DNA from: Pseudomonas sp. AN-1
GTDB lineage: Bacteria; Pseudomonadota; Gammaproteobacteria; Pseudomonadales; Pseudomonadaceae
Direction of reading: 5' to 3'
Length of the DNA stretch: 64,000 bases
NCBI RefSeq assembly: GCF_034057115.1
Contig: NZ_CP139195.1
Coordinates: 310,001-374,000 of the forward strand
In this document: positions 19,889 to 28,494 of the stretch, piece after piece
Position numbering within the stretch: the stretch's first letter is position 1
Layout of the letters: every line of letters starts with the position of its first letter
Translations under genes and position numbers: made by a program
The notes under the pieces: generated by a model
The model's input: only the letters and a program-made list of their open reading frames with translations
The model's database searches: none
Told to the model about the DNA's origin: nothing

Positions 19889-20254
19889 ATGCCCAGACAC
19901 GACAGTCGATTTCGCAACGCAGGCCGTGCCAATTGGTTCTTTCTTGGATTTCTTGCCATCGCCGGATATTTTCTGCTCACCGAGCATCGGGCCCACGTCA
20001 TACCCTATCTCCCATTTTTGTTGTTGTTGGCCTGTCCCTTGATGCACCTGTTCATGCATGGCGGTCATGGTCATGGAGGGCATGAAGGACATGAGGGTGG
20101 GCAGCGTGAAGGGCATGGTGCGCACGGTGGCTGTGGCGGCCATCGGCACACAAGTACAGGCGATAAGCAACAGCAGGCGCACAAGCACGGGCAAGAAGAA
20201 AAATCAGGTAGCGAAACTCCGCGGCAAGATCAATCTCAGGAGCGAAGGTCGTGA
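19889..20254 (+). CDS. DUF2933 membrane protein with His-rich tail
   Basis: The 121-residue protein has two closely spaced membrane helices (WFFLGFLAIAGYFLL and IPYLPFLLLLACPLMHLFMH) and a Gly/His-rich C-terminus (GGHGHGGHEGHEGG, HKHG). This is the DUF2933 layout, frequent next to copper ATPases and of unknown function. Metal binding by the tail is likely. AGGGAG precedes the ATG. Its stop overlaps the GTG of the next gene by 4 bases. Confidence 0.75.
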   Translation: MPRHDSRFRNAGRANWFFLGFLAIAGYFLLTEHRAHVIPYLPFLLLLACPLMHLFMHGGHGHGGHEGHEGGQREGHGAHGGCGGHRHTSTGDKQQQAHKHGQEEKSGSETPRQDQSQERRS

Positions 20255-21606
20255 AACTACAGTTTCTTGGCGCCACTGGCACGGTGACCGGCTCTCGGTA
20301 TCTTGTCACGGAGGGGGATACACGAGTACTGGTCGACTGCGGGCTCTTCCAGGGAGTCAAAGCCCTGCGTCAGCGTAACTGGAAGCCCTTTCCAATCGCT
20401 CCGGCCGAGATCGACGCTGTTGTGTTGACGCACGCTCATCTTGATCACAGCGGTTACCTGCCTCGACTCATTCAAGACGGATTCAGCGGGCCGGTTTATT
20501 GCACGCCCGCCACGCGCGCCCTGGGCGAGATCCTGTTGCCGGACAGCGGCAAGCTGCAGGAGGAGGATGCTCTGCGTGCCAATCGTTACGGCTACAGCAA
20601 ACATACCCCGGCCGAGCCGTTATACACGGCTCAGCAGGCAGAGCGAGCACTGAAGGAGTTCGATACACGTGACTTCGATGAGGTGTTCGAGATTGGAGGG
20701 TTGCGCGTGCACTTCACTCCAGCTGGACACATTCTCGGGGCCGCATGCGTGCATGTTGATAATGGCACGCGCACATTGTCCTTCAGTGGGGATCTGGGCA
20801 GGCCGAATGATCCTGTGATGAAGCCCCCGTTGCCGATCAAGCATGCGGACTACCTTGTTCTCGAGTCCACATATGGTGACCGACGCCATACGGTCGTCGA
20901 CGTAGCCGAGCAGCTAGAGAAGATCGTCAACGCAACGGTCGGCAGGGGCGGGACTGTCATGTTGCCGGCTTTCGCCGTCGGGCGCGCGCAGACTTTCATG
21001 CATCTGCTGACGCAGTTGCGCGCAGCAGGCCGTATTCCAGATGTGCCGCTTTACCTGGATAGCCCCATGGCTATCAATGTGTCACATGTGTTCTGCCACT
21101 TCCGGGCCCAGCATCAGCTCAGCGACGCAGAGTGCCATGCCATGTGCGAAGGCGTGACCTATGTCCGTACCAGGCAGGATTCGGAGGCGCTCAGTGCAGA
21201 CTCATATCCGAAGGTAATTATTGCCGGCGCCGGCATGCTTACCGGTGGGCGAATTCTGCACCACCTCAAGGCCTTGGGTGGCAACCATCGCAACACCTTG
21301 CTGATAGCAGGCTATCAGGCTGAGGGTACGCGCGGCCATGCATTGATGAATGGTATGCGCACACTAAAGATCTATGGCGAATATGTGCCTATCAACTGCC
21401 AGGTTGAAGAGATCTCCAGTCTCTCCGGGCATGCCGATTTTAGCGAAATTGGTGATTGGCTAAGCCATTTTGAGCAGCCGCCGCGGCAGGTTTTTCTAAC
21501 CCATGGCGAGGCATTGGCTGCTGACAGCCAACGGCGTTACCTGGAGGAGCGCCTGGGGTGGAACGTCATGGTTCCGGAAATGCTCGACGAGTTCGTTCTG
21601 GATTGA
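20251..21606 (+). CDS. beta-CASP metallo-beta-lactamase-fold nuclease
   Basis: The 451-residue protein has an MBL domain (about 1-200 and 370-451) with THAHLDHSG (zinc ligands), AGHILGAA and FSGDLGRP, an inserted beta-CASP domain (about 205-360) and a C-terminal LSGHAD motif. This is the family of RNA-processing exonucleases related to CPSF-73. It starts with GTG, coupled to the DUF2933 gene, and has a GGAG site. A nuclease within a metal ATPase operon is unexpected; it could process the operon mRNA or act in general RNA turnover under stress. Confidence 0.88.
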   Translation: MKLQFLGATGTVTGSRYLVTEGDTRVLVDCGLFQGVKALRQRNWKPFPIAPAEIDAVVLTHAHLDHSGYLPRLIQDGFSGPVYCTPATRALGEILLPDSGKLQEEDALRANRYGYSKHTPAEPLYTAQQAERALKEFDTRDFDEVFEIGGLRVHFTPAGHILGAACVHVDNGTRTLSFSGDLGRPNDPVMKPPLPIKHADYLVLESTYGDRRHTVVDVAEQLEKIVNATVGRGGTVMLPAFAVGRAQTFMHLLTQLRAAGRIPDVPLYLDSPMAINVSHVFCHFRAQHQLSDAECHAMCEGVTYVRTRQDSEALSADSYPKVIIAGAGMLTGGRILHHLKALGGNHRNTLLIAGYQAEGTRGHALMNGMRTLKIYGEYVPINCQVEEISSLSGHADFSEIGDWLSHFEQPPRQVFLTHGEALAADSQRRYLEERLGWNVMVPEMLDEFVLD

Positions 21607-21620
21607 TCAGGAGCGCGCTG

Positions 21621-22757
21621 ATGGGCATGACTCGAATTTACAAAAACCACAATGTCAGAGGCCTGCAAGCTGTGCTCGATGCCGCCGGAGTCCACCTCGA
21701 CGGCAGTCGACCTTGGGACTTACAGGTGCACGATTCGAGGCTGTTCGGACGCCTGCGCCGACAGGGCAGCCTCGGTCTCGGCGAAGCGTACATGGACGAA
21801 TGGTGGGACTGCGAGCAACTGGACGAGTGCGTCGCGCGCCTGTTTCGCGCGGGTGCCGATCGCCGGCTCACCGGCAGTTTACTCGGGCGCTGGTACGAAT
21901 GGCGGGCGCAACTGCTGAACCTCCAGTCGCGTTGTCGTGCCTGGATCGTTGGCGAGCGACACTACGACCTCGGCTATGAGCTGTTCGCACGCATGCTGGA
22001 TCGCCGCATGACCTACACCTGTGGCTACTGGCAGGACGCGGTTAGCTTGGAGGAGGCGCAGGAAAGGAAACTGGAACTGGTGTGCCGGAAACTCGGCCTA
22101 AAGGCGGGGGACCGGGTGCTTGACATCGGCTGCGGCTGGGGAAGTTTCGCCGAGTATGCCGCTTCCCGCTACGGCGCTCAGGTAGTCGGCGTCACCATTT
22201 CCCGGGATCAGGCGCGTTACGCTGCCGAACGCTGTCGCGAACTCCCGGTGGACATACGCCTGCAGGATTACCGCGACGTGGATGGCTGCTTCGATCACCT
22301 CGTGTCGCTGGGGATGTTCGAACATGTCGGCGTAAAGAATTACCGCATTTACATGGCGACCGCGCACCGTCTGCTGCGCGACGACGGTTTGTTCCTGCTG
22401 CATACCATCGGCAGCAACACCTCGGTGCATACGACCGATCCCTGGATCGGCCAATACATCTTCCCGAACGGCATGCTGCCTTCGATTGCGCAAATTGGCC
22501 TGGCCATCGAAACACGTTTCGTGATGGAGGACTGGCACAACTTCGGCGCCGATTACGACAAAACGCTGATGGCTTGGTACTCCAACTTCGAACGCCACTG
22601 GCCGGAGTTGGCTGGGCACTACGATCAGCGCTTTTTCCGCATGTGGCGTTACTACCTGTTGACCTGCGCCGGTTCGTTTCGGGCGCGCAAGAACCAATTG
22701 TGGCAAATCGTGTTGAGCAAGCACGGCTGCGCGGGCGGCTACGGCCGCCTGCGTTAG
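21621..22757 (+). CDS. cfa: cyclopropane-fatty-acyl-phospholipid synthase
   Basis: The 378-residue enzyme transfers the methyl carbon of S-adenosylmethionine to double bonds of membrane phospholipid acyl chains. It has an N-terminal lipid-binding part and a Rossmann methyltransferase domain with VLDIGCGWGSFAEYAA (about 162-177), GVTISRDQ and the conserved LGMFEHVG. GGAG eight bases before the ATG at 21621 sets the start. It is 14 bases downstream of the beta-CASP gene and 36 bases upstream of a SAM synthetase, so it is likely an operon member. It probably stiffens the membrane during metal or acid stress. Confidence 0.9.
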   Translation: MGMTRIYKNHNVRGLQAVLDAAGVHLDGSRPWDLQVHDSRLFGRLRRQGSLGLGEAYMDEWWDCEQLDECVARLFRAGADRRLTGSLLGRWYEWRAQLLNLQSRCRAWIVGERHYDLGYELFARMLDRRMTYTCGYWQDAVSLEEAQERKLELVCRKLGLKAGDRVLDIGCGWGSFAEYAASRYGAQVVGVTISRDQARYAAERCRELPVDIRLQDYRDVDGCFDHLVSLGMFEHVGVKNYRIYMATAHRLLRDDGLFLLHTIGSNTSVHTTDPWIGQYIFPNGMLPSIAQIGLAIETRFVMEDWHNFGADYDKTLMAWYSNFERHWPELAGHYDQRFFRMWRYYLLTCAGSFRARKNQLWQIVLSKHGCAGGYGRLR

Positions 22758-22793
22758 GGCATCCACCAATCGAGGTGACGCGGGGGAGGGTAC

Positions 22794-23978
22794 ATGGGCG
22801 ACGTGACCCGGTTCGTCATTACCGCCTGCAAACACTTGCACCGGATGAGCGAAGCCGAGATGTGCGAGCACAAGGGCATCGGTCATCCGGACAGCCTGTG
22901 CGATGGTGTCGCGGAGGCCGTGTCGCTGGCGCTCAACCGCGCGTACCTGCAAGCCTACGGACGCATCCAGCATTACAACGTCGACAAGGCCTTGTTGATC
23001 GGTGGCGAGAGCCTGCCGCGCTTTGGCGGTGGACAGGTGCTGACGCCGATGCGCCTGATCCTGTGCGGTCGAGCCAGTCCCCTGCCGGACGCCGGGCTGG
23101 CCGAATTGGTGAGGGGCGCTGCATACCGTTATCTATCCGAAAACCTGCGCTGCGATCCGGCATTGTTCGAAATCGAATGTGCGGTACGCACCGGCAGCCC
23201 CAATCTGCAGCAGGCATTCGCGCGCGGGATGTCCCACGCCCTGGCCAACGACACCTCCTTCGGAATCGGCTTCGCACCATACTCGCCCCTCGAGAAACAG
23301 GTGCTGCAACTGGGGACGCTATTGCACTCGGCCGAGTTTCAAGCGCGATTTCCGGCAGCGGGCGACGACTACAAGGTCATGGGCGCGCGGGTTGGCGACA
23401 GGATGACGTTCACCGTCGCGTTGGCGCTCATCGATCGGGAGATTCGCCATGCGGCAGACTATTTTGCGATCAAGCACGCGATGGCCGAGCATCTACGCGC
23501 GACCTTGGTGAGCCCCTGTGATCTCGCCATCAATACGCTTGACGATCCGAACGCGAGCGGTGTGGAGGGGATTTACCTGACCGTGTCCGGATTGAGCGCG
23601 GAGCAGGGCGACGACGGCCAGGTCGGGCGCGGCAACCGCATGAATGGCCTGATCACACCCTGCCGCAGCATGTCACTTGAAGCCGTGGCAGGGAAGAACC
23701 CGGTTTCCCATGTCGGCAAGCTGTACAACGCGCTCGCATGGGAAATAGCACGCGCCATCGTCGCCGAGGTCGAGGGCGTGGAAGAAGCCACAGTGCAACT
23801 ATTGTCGCGCATCGGCCAGCCAGTCGATCGTCCTGCGCTGGTTGCTGTCGAACTGGGCTGCCACAGTCCTTTGCGCGCGGCCATGCGCCAGGCAGTACAA
23901 AGCCTTGCGCAAGCTCATCTGTCCGACATCGAGCGTACCTCCGCGCGATTGGTGCGCGGCGATTTGCCCGCCTTCTGA
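22794..23978 (+). CDS. archaeal-type S-adenosylmethionine synthetase
   Basis: The 394-residue protein makes S-adenosylmethionine from methionine and ATP. It is of the archaeal-type MAT family (about 400 residues), not the usual bacterial MetK. Visible motifs are EHKGIGHPDSLCDGVAEAVS (about 25-44), YNVDKALLIGGES, DDYKVMGARVGDRMTF (near 190), GQVGRGNRMNGLI and GKNPVSHVGKLYN (near 300). A strong GGGGGAGGG lies before the ATG. It follows cfa, a SAM-dependent enzyme, by 36 bases. A pseudomonad also has chromosomal metK, so this is probably an extra, dedicated SAM source. Origin by transfer is likely. Confidence 0.85.
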   Translation: MGDVTRFVITACKHLHRMSEAEMCEHKGIGHPDSLCDGVAEAVSLALNRAYLQAYGRIQHYNVDKALLIGGESLPRFGGGQVLTPMRLILCGRASPLPDAGLAELVRGAAYRYLSENLRCDPALFEIECAVRTGSPNLQQAFARGMSHALANDTSFGIGFAPYSPLEKQVLQLGTLLHSAEFQARFPAAGDDYKVMGARVGDRMTFTVALALIDREIRHAADYFAIKHAMAEHLRATLVSPCDLAINTLDDPNASGVEGIYLTVSGLSAEQGDDGQVGRGNRMNGLITPCRSMSLEAVAGKNPVSHVGKLYNALAWEIARAIVAEVEGVEEATVQLLSRIGQPVDRPALVAVELGCHSPLRAAMRQAVQSLAQAHLSDIERTSARLVRGDLPAF

Positions 23979-24149
23979 TGAAAGAGGGGGCCGGGTGCGT
24001 ATACCACGGGCGACTCGAACAGCGTGTGGAGCCTTCGTCCATCTACCGCACGTCGTGCTCATTGCATTACTGCAGCGCTATCGTGTGCTGGTTGAAACAG
24101 TCGATCGTGCCAGGATCGGCGGAGCGTATTTAAGGAGATATCGTGTCCG

Positions 24150-24255
24150 GGACATATTGATCGCGCCAGCAATCGCGTGGCCTTGGCGCTCGTGACGCTG
24201 GGCCTCTACATCGCTGTCTCGCTGCTGATGCTGCACTCCATCGGTGCGGTGATCA
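24150..24255 (+). pseudogene. relic of an AarF/UbiB-family C-terminus
   Basis: The frame encodes HIDRASNRVALALVTLGLYI and then VSLLMLHSIG. This matches the end of ABC1/AarF/UbiB kinase-like proteins, where an IDRASNR stretch precedes a final membrane helix. Nothing of the catalytic domain is present and there is no start. It lies between the SAM synthetase and the TPM gene and suggests a deleted gene. Confidence 0.45.
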
Positions 24256-24759
24256 CAGCAAAACCGGTTGATCGGGCAGTTCATTGCTCCCACCGGCGGT
24301 TTCCGGGAAATGCTGTGCCATGAGCCGGGTTACGGCACGAATCCCCTCCAGTGCTCCCTCCTCGAAGCGCCCCTGCCTAAAGGCTTGCTCCATGGCGAGA
24401 CAGATCCCCTCCCACGCACTGGCACCGACTTGGGCATGAATGCCACGGTCGGCCACGATCTCGACGTCGCGATCGGCCAACAGCAGGTAAATCAGCACGC
24501 CGTTGTTGTGCTCGGTGTCCCACGTCCGTAGCAGCGAGAAAACCTCGAGCGCTCGTTCACGCGGCGATTGCCCGCGCCATAGTTCGACTGCTTGCAATGC
24601 GCCCTCAACAACAAAGCGGATCTGCCCGGCATGGGTGCACTCGCTTGCCGCAATCTCTGCCTGAATCGTGCTCAGCGTCTGTGGGGGGAAGGCACGCTTG
24701 AGCTGCCAGGGTGTCATCGTCAGGTGGCGAACCAGGCGCCGGTAGTTGTTCTTCACCAT
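24253..24759 (-). CDS. TPM-domain protein (cytosolic type)
   Basis: The 168-residue protein reads as a TPM-fold domain: IRFVVEGALQAVELWRGQSP, FSLLRTWDTEHNNGVLIYLL and VEIVADRGIHAQVG are the typical core, with an HFPETAGGSNELPDQPVLL tail. It has no signal peptide or membrane segment. The family is found beside LemA, often with a second, membrane-bound TPM protein, as here. Its function is unknown. It overlaps the preceding TPM gene by 7 bases. Confidence 0.75.
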   Translation of the reverse strand: MVKNNYRRLVRHLTMTPWQLKRAFPPQTLSTIQAEIAASECTHAGQIRFVVEGALQAVELWRGQSPRERALEVFSLLRTWDTEHNNGVLIYLLLADRDVEIVADRGIHAQVGASAWEGICLAMEQAFRQGRFEEGALEGIRAVTRLMAQHFPETAGGSNELPDQPVLL

Positions 24760-25598
24760 CGTCCTGATGCACCTCCCCCGCCGAATCCGCCTCCACCACC
24801 ACCGAAGCCGCCACGGAACCTTCCACCGGACCGGCCGCCGCCGCTGTACCAGCCGCCATGCCTGCCGCCCCCGAGAAGAATAAATACGAACGCCATCAGT
24901 CCTGCGCCAAGTGCAACCGGGATGGCGTCGATCAATAACCAGGTCAGCAGAGCCACTCCGGCGCCAGTTACCGATGCAGCGGGTAAACGCCCCAGCAGTT
25001 TTCGCAGCACCCCGCCCACCACGAAGACCAGCATCGCAATCAAGGGAATCGATTTCGAGAGCTCATCCTGAGCTCCATTCGCTCCGCGTTTGGGGGGCGG
25101 TAGTGGTTCGCCATCTATAATGGCGATCATCTGGTCGACGCCAGCCTCGATGCCGCTATAGAAGTCGCCTTGGCGGAAGCGTGGCACGATGATCTCGCTG
25201 ATGATGCGCTTGGCTGTGGCATCGTTCAGAGCCCCCTCCAGACCATAGCCCACCTCAATACGCAGGGTCCGATCATTCTTCGCAACGATCAGCAGTACGC
25301 CATCGTCGATCTTCTTGCGCCCCAGCCTCCACTGCTCGACCACCCGGAGGGAATACTGTTCTATCGATTCTTCTCCGGTGCTAGGGATAATTAGCACGGC
25401 CAGCTGGCTGCCTTTTGCTACCTCGAAGCGTTGCAGCTTGCCTTCCAGACTGGCTACCTGCTCGGCCGTGAGTGACGCTGTCAGATCAGTGACCCGTGCC
25501 GTCAAGGGCGGCATCGCTACCGGTTGGGCCGTGGCCGCCAAGCACCAACCGAGGAGCATTGCCAGCAGCCCGGCTCTCGCCGCAATGAACTTGCTCAT
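24753..25598 (-). CDS. TPM-domain membrane protein (YgcG-like)
   Basis: The 281-residue protein has a signal peptide (about 1-24), a periplasmic TPM domain (about 30-165; LAVLIIPSTGEESIEQYSLR, DRTLRIEVGYGLEGALND), two membrane helices (about 190-240) and a Gly-rich tail ending GGGGASGRW. This is the YgcG/Psb32-like layout. Its ATG overlaps the lemA stop (ATGA), so it is translationally coupled. The function is unknown; roles in envelope protein quality have been proposed for relatives. Confidence 0.85.
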   Translation of the reverse strand: MSKFIAARAGLLAMLLGWCLAATAQPVAMPPLTARVTDLTASLTAEQVASLEGKLQRFEVAKGSQLAVLIIPSTGEESIEQYSLRVVEQWRLGRKKIDDGVLLIVAKNDRTLRIEVGYGLEGALNDATAKRIISEIIVPRFRQGDFYSGIEAGVDQMIAIIDGEPLPPPKRGANGAQDELSKSIPLIAMLVFVVGGVLRKLLGRLPAASVTGAGVALLTWLLIDAIPVALGAGLMAFVFILLGGGRHGGWYSGGGRSGGRFRGGFGGGGGGFGGGGASGRW

Positions 25599-26230
25599 CA
25601 GTTGCTCGGCTGCGGCGTGCCGCTTTGCGGTTTATCCGGAGAGCTCCCGAAATTCACCTGTGGTGGTGTGGCAATGGCTCGTTCGTTCTCAACGCTGAAG
25701 TTAGGCTTGATCTTGTAGCCGAACACCATCGCAGTCAGGTTGGAGGGGAAGCTGCGTATCGTGACGTTGTACTCCTGCACCGCCTGGATATAGCGGTTGC
25801 GTGCCACGGTGATGCGGTTTTCAGTGCCTTCCAGTTGAGCCTGCAAGTCGCGAAAGGCGGCATCCGCCTTCAGCTGCGGGTAGTTCTCCGACACCACCAA
25901 TAGCCTCGACAGTGCGCCAGACAACTGGGCCTGGGCCTCTTGGAAACGAGCGAAGGCCTGCGGGTCATTGACCAGCTCCGGCGTAGCCTGGATGCCGCCG
26001 ACCCGAGAGCGGGCAGCCGTTACCTGCTCCAGCACCTCCTTCTCGTGGGCAGCATAGCCCTTAACCGTGCCGACCAGGTTGGGCACCAGGTCGGCACGGC
26101 GCTGGTACTGGTTCAATACCTCGGACCAACTTGACTTGGTCTGTTCGTCTGTCGATTGCAGGGTGTTATAGCCGCAGCCGGAGATGCTAAGGACCAGCGT
26201 GATGAGCAGCAGGCTAAACAGTTTTCGCAT
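25598..26230 (-). CDS. LemA family lipoprotein
   Basis: The 210-residue protein has a lipoprotein signal (LSISGCGYN, lipidated Cys near 19) followed by the LemA helical domain: NQYQRRADLVPNLVGTVKGYA (first half NQYQRRADLVPNL), ENYPQLKAD, GTENRITVARNRYI and YNVTIRSFPSN. A Pro/Ser-rich tail ends it. LemA proteins are widespread and lack a settled biochemical function. It heads a three-gene operon with two TPM genes. A possible copper half-site lies 92 bases upstream. Confidence 0.9.
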   Translation of the reverse strand: MRKLFSLLLITLVLSISGCGYNTLQSTDEQTKSSWSEVLNQYQRRADLVPNLVGTVKGYAAHEKEVLEQVTAARSRVGGIQATPELVNDPQAFARFQEAQAQLSGALSRLLVVSENYPQLKADAAFRDLQAQLEGTENRITVARNRYIQAVQEYNVTIRSFPSNLTAMVFGYKIKPNFSVENERAIATPPQVNFGSSPDKPQSGTPQPSN

Positions 26231-26756
26231 TGTCGTGATCTCCCTGCAATCTGAAATTGTTTTTTATGTATAGCAGGGTTGCTTGATCGTAGGCAATATG
26301 GCCGGGGCTTTTATTCCGTTTCTGACGAAAAGATTACATTGGTGTAATGTTTGGCTGGCTTGCGTTGCTTTGGGGTTTTATCAATATTTTTAGGAGGTCA
26401 TCGCAATGCCATGGCTGGCGGGCTGATTTTCATTGATTTGAAGTTGTATTTATATGTATGGGTATTGCTTGTGTGGGCTTTTCTTGGTTTTTTTGGTTTT
26501 GCTAGGCAGTCTGCTCTGTATTAAAGTTGCTTTATCACGGACTGGCGGGCTTTGTATTTATTAATTGTGGGTGTGCTTTGAAATAATGAATTGGGTGAAG
26601 CTAGAAATCTCCTGATCTGGTGGGGTAGCCCCCCCCCTTCGGCCCTTTTCCGATGAGTTAAGGGGGGCAACCTTGCTGTGGGGGTGAAGGGAAAAATTAC
26701 CGGCAAACGGTCGTCGATCAGTTACGCTGAAATCAGCATTGATAGAGGGGGAATCC
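26231..26756. other. 526-base AT-rich divergent intergenic region
   Basis: It separates the leftward lemA operon from the rightward ppk2 gene. It holds the dyad at 26322-26348 and, near 26631-26676, C-rich and G-rich runs on either side of TTCGGCCCTTTTCCG. No gene with a credible start is seen. The low GC compared with its flanks suggests acquired DNA. Confidence 0.5.
26322..26348 (-). promoter_or_regulatory. possible operator: dyad ATTACA-TTGG-TGTAAT with adjoining copper-box half
   Basis: ATTACA and TGTAAT form a perfect 6-bp inverted repeat with a 4-base gap (26333-26348). Read on the minus strand, TGTAAT is followed six bases later by GTCAG, the same spacing as the right half of the three copper boxes. 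The left CTGAC half is missing. It could be a weak CopR site for lemA. Confidence 0.35.
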
Positions 26757-28247
26757 ATGTTTGAGTCCGCTGAAGTCGGTCACGCCATAGACAAGGCCAC
26801 ATTCGATGCTCAGGTGCCGGTGCTACGCGAAGCGCTTCTGGAGGCCCAGTTTGAGCTTGGGCAGCAGGCGCGCTTTCCGGTGCTGATACTGATTGCCGGC
26901 ATTGAGGGCGCGGGCAAGGAGGAGACGGTCAGGCTGCTCAGCGAATGGATGGACCCGCGCTTCATCGAGGTCAGTACCTTCGATCAGCCGACCGATGAGG
27001 AACTGGCCCGTCCGCAGGCCTGGCGCTACTGGCGACAGCTGCCACCTAAGGGCAAGGTTGGAATCTACTTCGGCAATTGGTACGACCAGATGCTGCAGGC
27101 ACGAGTGCACAAGAAAATCGACGATGCCCAGCTCGACCAGTTCATCGCCAGCGCCGAGCGGCTGGAGCGGATGCTCAGCGAAGAAGGCACGTTGATCTTC
27201 AAGTTCTGGTTCCATCTGTCAAAGAGGTCAATGAAGGAGCGGCTCGAGACGTTGAAGGACGATCCTTTGCACAGCTGGCAGTTGGGTCCGCTAGACTGGC
27301 AGCAGTCGAAGACTTACGACAAATTTGTCCTTCACGGCGAGCGAGTACTGCGTCGCAGTAGCCGCGAATACGCACCTTGGTATGTGATTGAGGGGGAGGA
27401 TGAGCGCTATCGCAGCATCACGGTCGCTCGTATCCTTCTTGAGGGGTTGCAATGCGCGCTGGAGCACAAAACACCGACGGTGCACGCTCATCACGCCGCG
27501 CCATTGGTGTCGAGCCTGGACAACCGTGCCCTGCTGGATGCCTTGGACTTGGGCCGGGAATTGACCAAGGAGGAATATCAAGAACAACTTGTCATCGAGC
27601 AGGCTCGCCTGTCCAAATTGATACGTGACAAGCGCATGCGCAGGCACGCTCTGATCACGCTGTTCGAGGGCAATGACGCAGCTGGCAAGGGTGGGGCTAT
27701 CCGCCGCGTAGCTGCAGCCTTGGATCCGCGCCTTTACCGTATCGTGCCGATCGGTTCGCCAACCGAAGAGGAGTTGTCCCAGCCCTATCTCTGGCGCTTT
27801 TGGCGGCATATCCCGCGGCGTGGAAAATTTACTATCTTTGACCGCTCATGGTATGGACGTGTCTTGGTGGAGCGGGTCGAAGAACTCTGTAGCCCGGCTG
27901 ACTGGTTGCGTGCCTACGGTGAGATCAACGATTTCGAGGAGGAGTTGACCAGCTCGGGGGTGGTGGTGGCCAAGTTCTGGCTGGCTATTGACCAAGAAAC
28001 TCAGTTGCGGCGCTTCAGGAAGCGGGAGGCTATACCATTTAAACGCTTCAAGATCACTGCAGAGGACTGGCGCAATCGCGAGAAGTGGGACGCTTACTCC
28101 GATGCTGTAGGCGACATGGTCGACCGCACCAGCACTGAAATCGCGCCTTGGACGCTGGTCGAGGCTAACGACAAGCGTTTCGCCCGGATTAAGGTCCTGC
28201 GCACCATTAACGATGCGCTGGAGTCAGCGTTCGCCCGGTCGGGTTGA
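26757..28247 (+). CDS. two-domain polyphosphate kinase 2 (polyphosphate:AMP phosphotransferase type)
   Basis: The 496-residue protein has two PPK2 domains in tandem. The second (about 270-490) keeps the Walker A FEGNDAAGKGGAIRR, SPTEEELSQPYLWRFW and the DRSWYGRVLVERV lid motif. The first (about 25-250) has a P-loop (GIEGAGKEE) but a diverged lid (GNWYDQMLQARV), as in polyphosphate:AMP phosphotransferases, where only the C-terminal half is catalytic. It makes ADP from AMP using polyphosphate. GAGGGGGA before the ATG at 26757 decides the start over an upstream ATG-free frame. Confidence 0.87.
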   Translation: MFESAEVGHAIDKATFDAQVPVLREALLEAQFELGQQARFPVLILIAGIEGAGKEETVRLLSEWMDPRFIEVSTFDQPTDEELARPQAWRYWRQLPPKGKVGIYFGNWYDQMLQARVHKKIDDAQLDQFIASAERLERMLSEEGTLIFKFWFHLSKRSMKERLETLKDDPLHSWQLGPLDWQQSKTYDKFVLHGERVLRRSSREYAPWYVIEGEDERYRSITVARILLEGLQCALEHKTPTVHAHHAAPLVSSLDNRALLDALDLGRELTKEEYQEQLVIEQARLSKLIRDKRMRRHALITLFEGNDAAGKGGAIRRVAAALDPRLYRIVPIGSPTEEELSQPYLWRFWRHIPRRGKFTIFDRSWYGRVLVERVEELCSPADWLRAYGEINDFEEELTSSGVVVAKFWLAIDQETQLRRFRKREAIPFKRFKITAEDWRNREKWDAYSDAVGDMVDRTSTEIAPWTLVEANDKRFARIKVLRTINDALESAFARSG

Positions 28248-28494
28248 TGCCTGTGGGGCTGATGACGCCCACGGTGGGGGCTGGCTGTGCAGAGGCTTCA
28301 GCAGGCCGTGAAGCGTTTTTAATCTGTTCTGATGCTGTCGGTGATGGAGGGCTATGTGCGCCAGTCATGTCCCATCACGCGACTGGCTCAGGTCGAGTAG
28401 CCGTGTGCTGTGTTCGTCACCGAGCCTCCCGAACGGGCACAACCATGCCTAACAGAGGTGCGCCGCCGGGAGGAGGTGTGGCTTCAATTGACAG

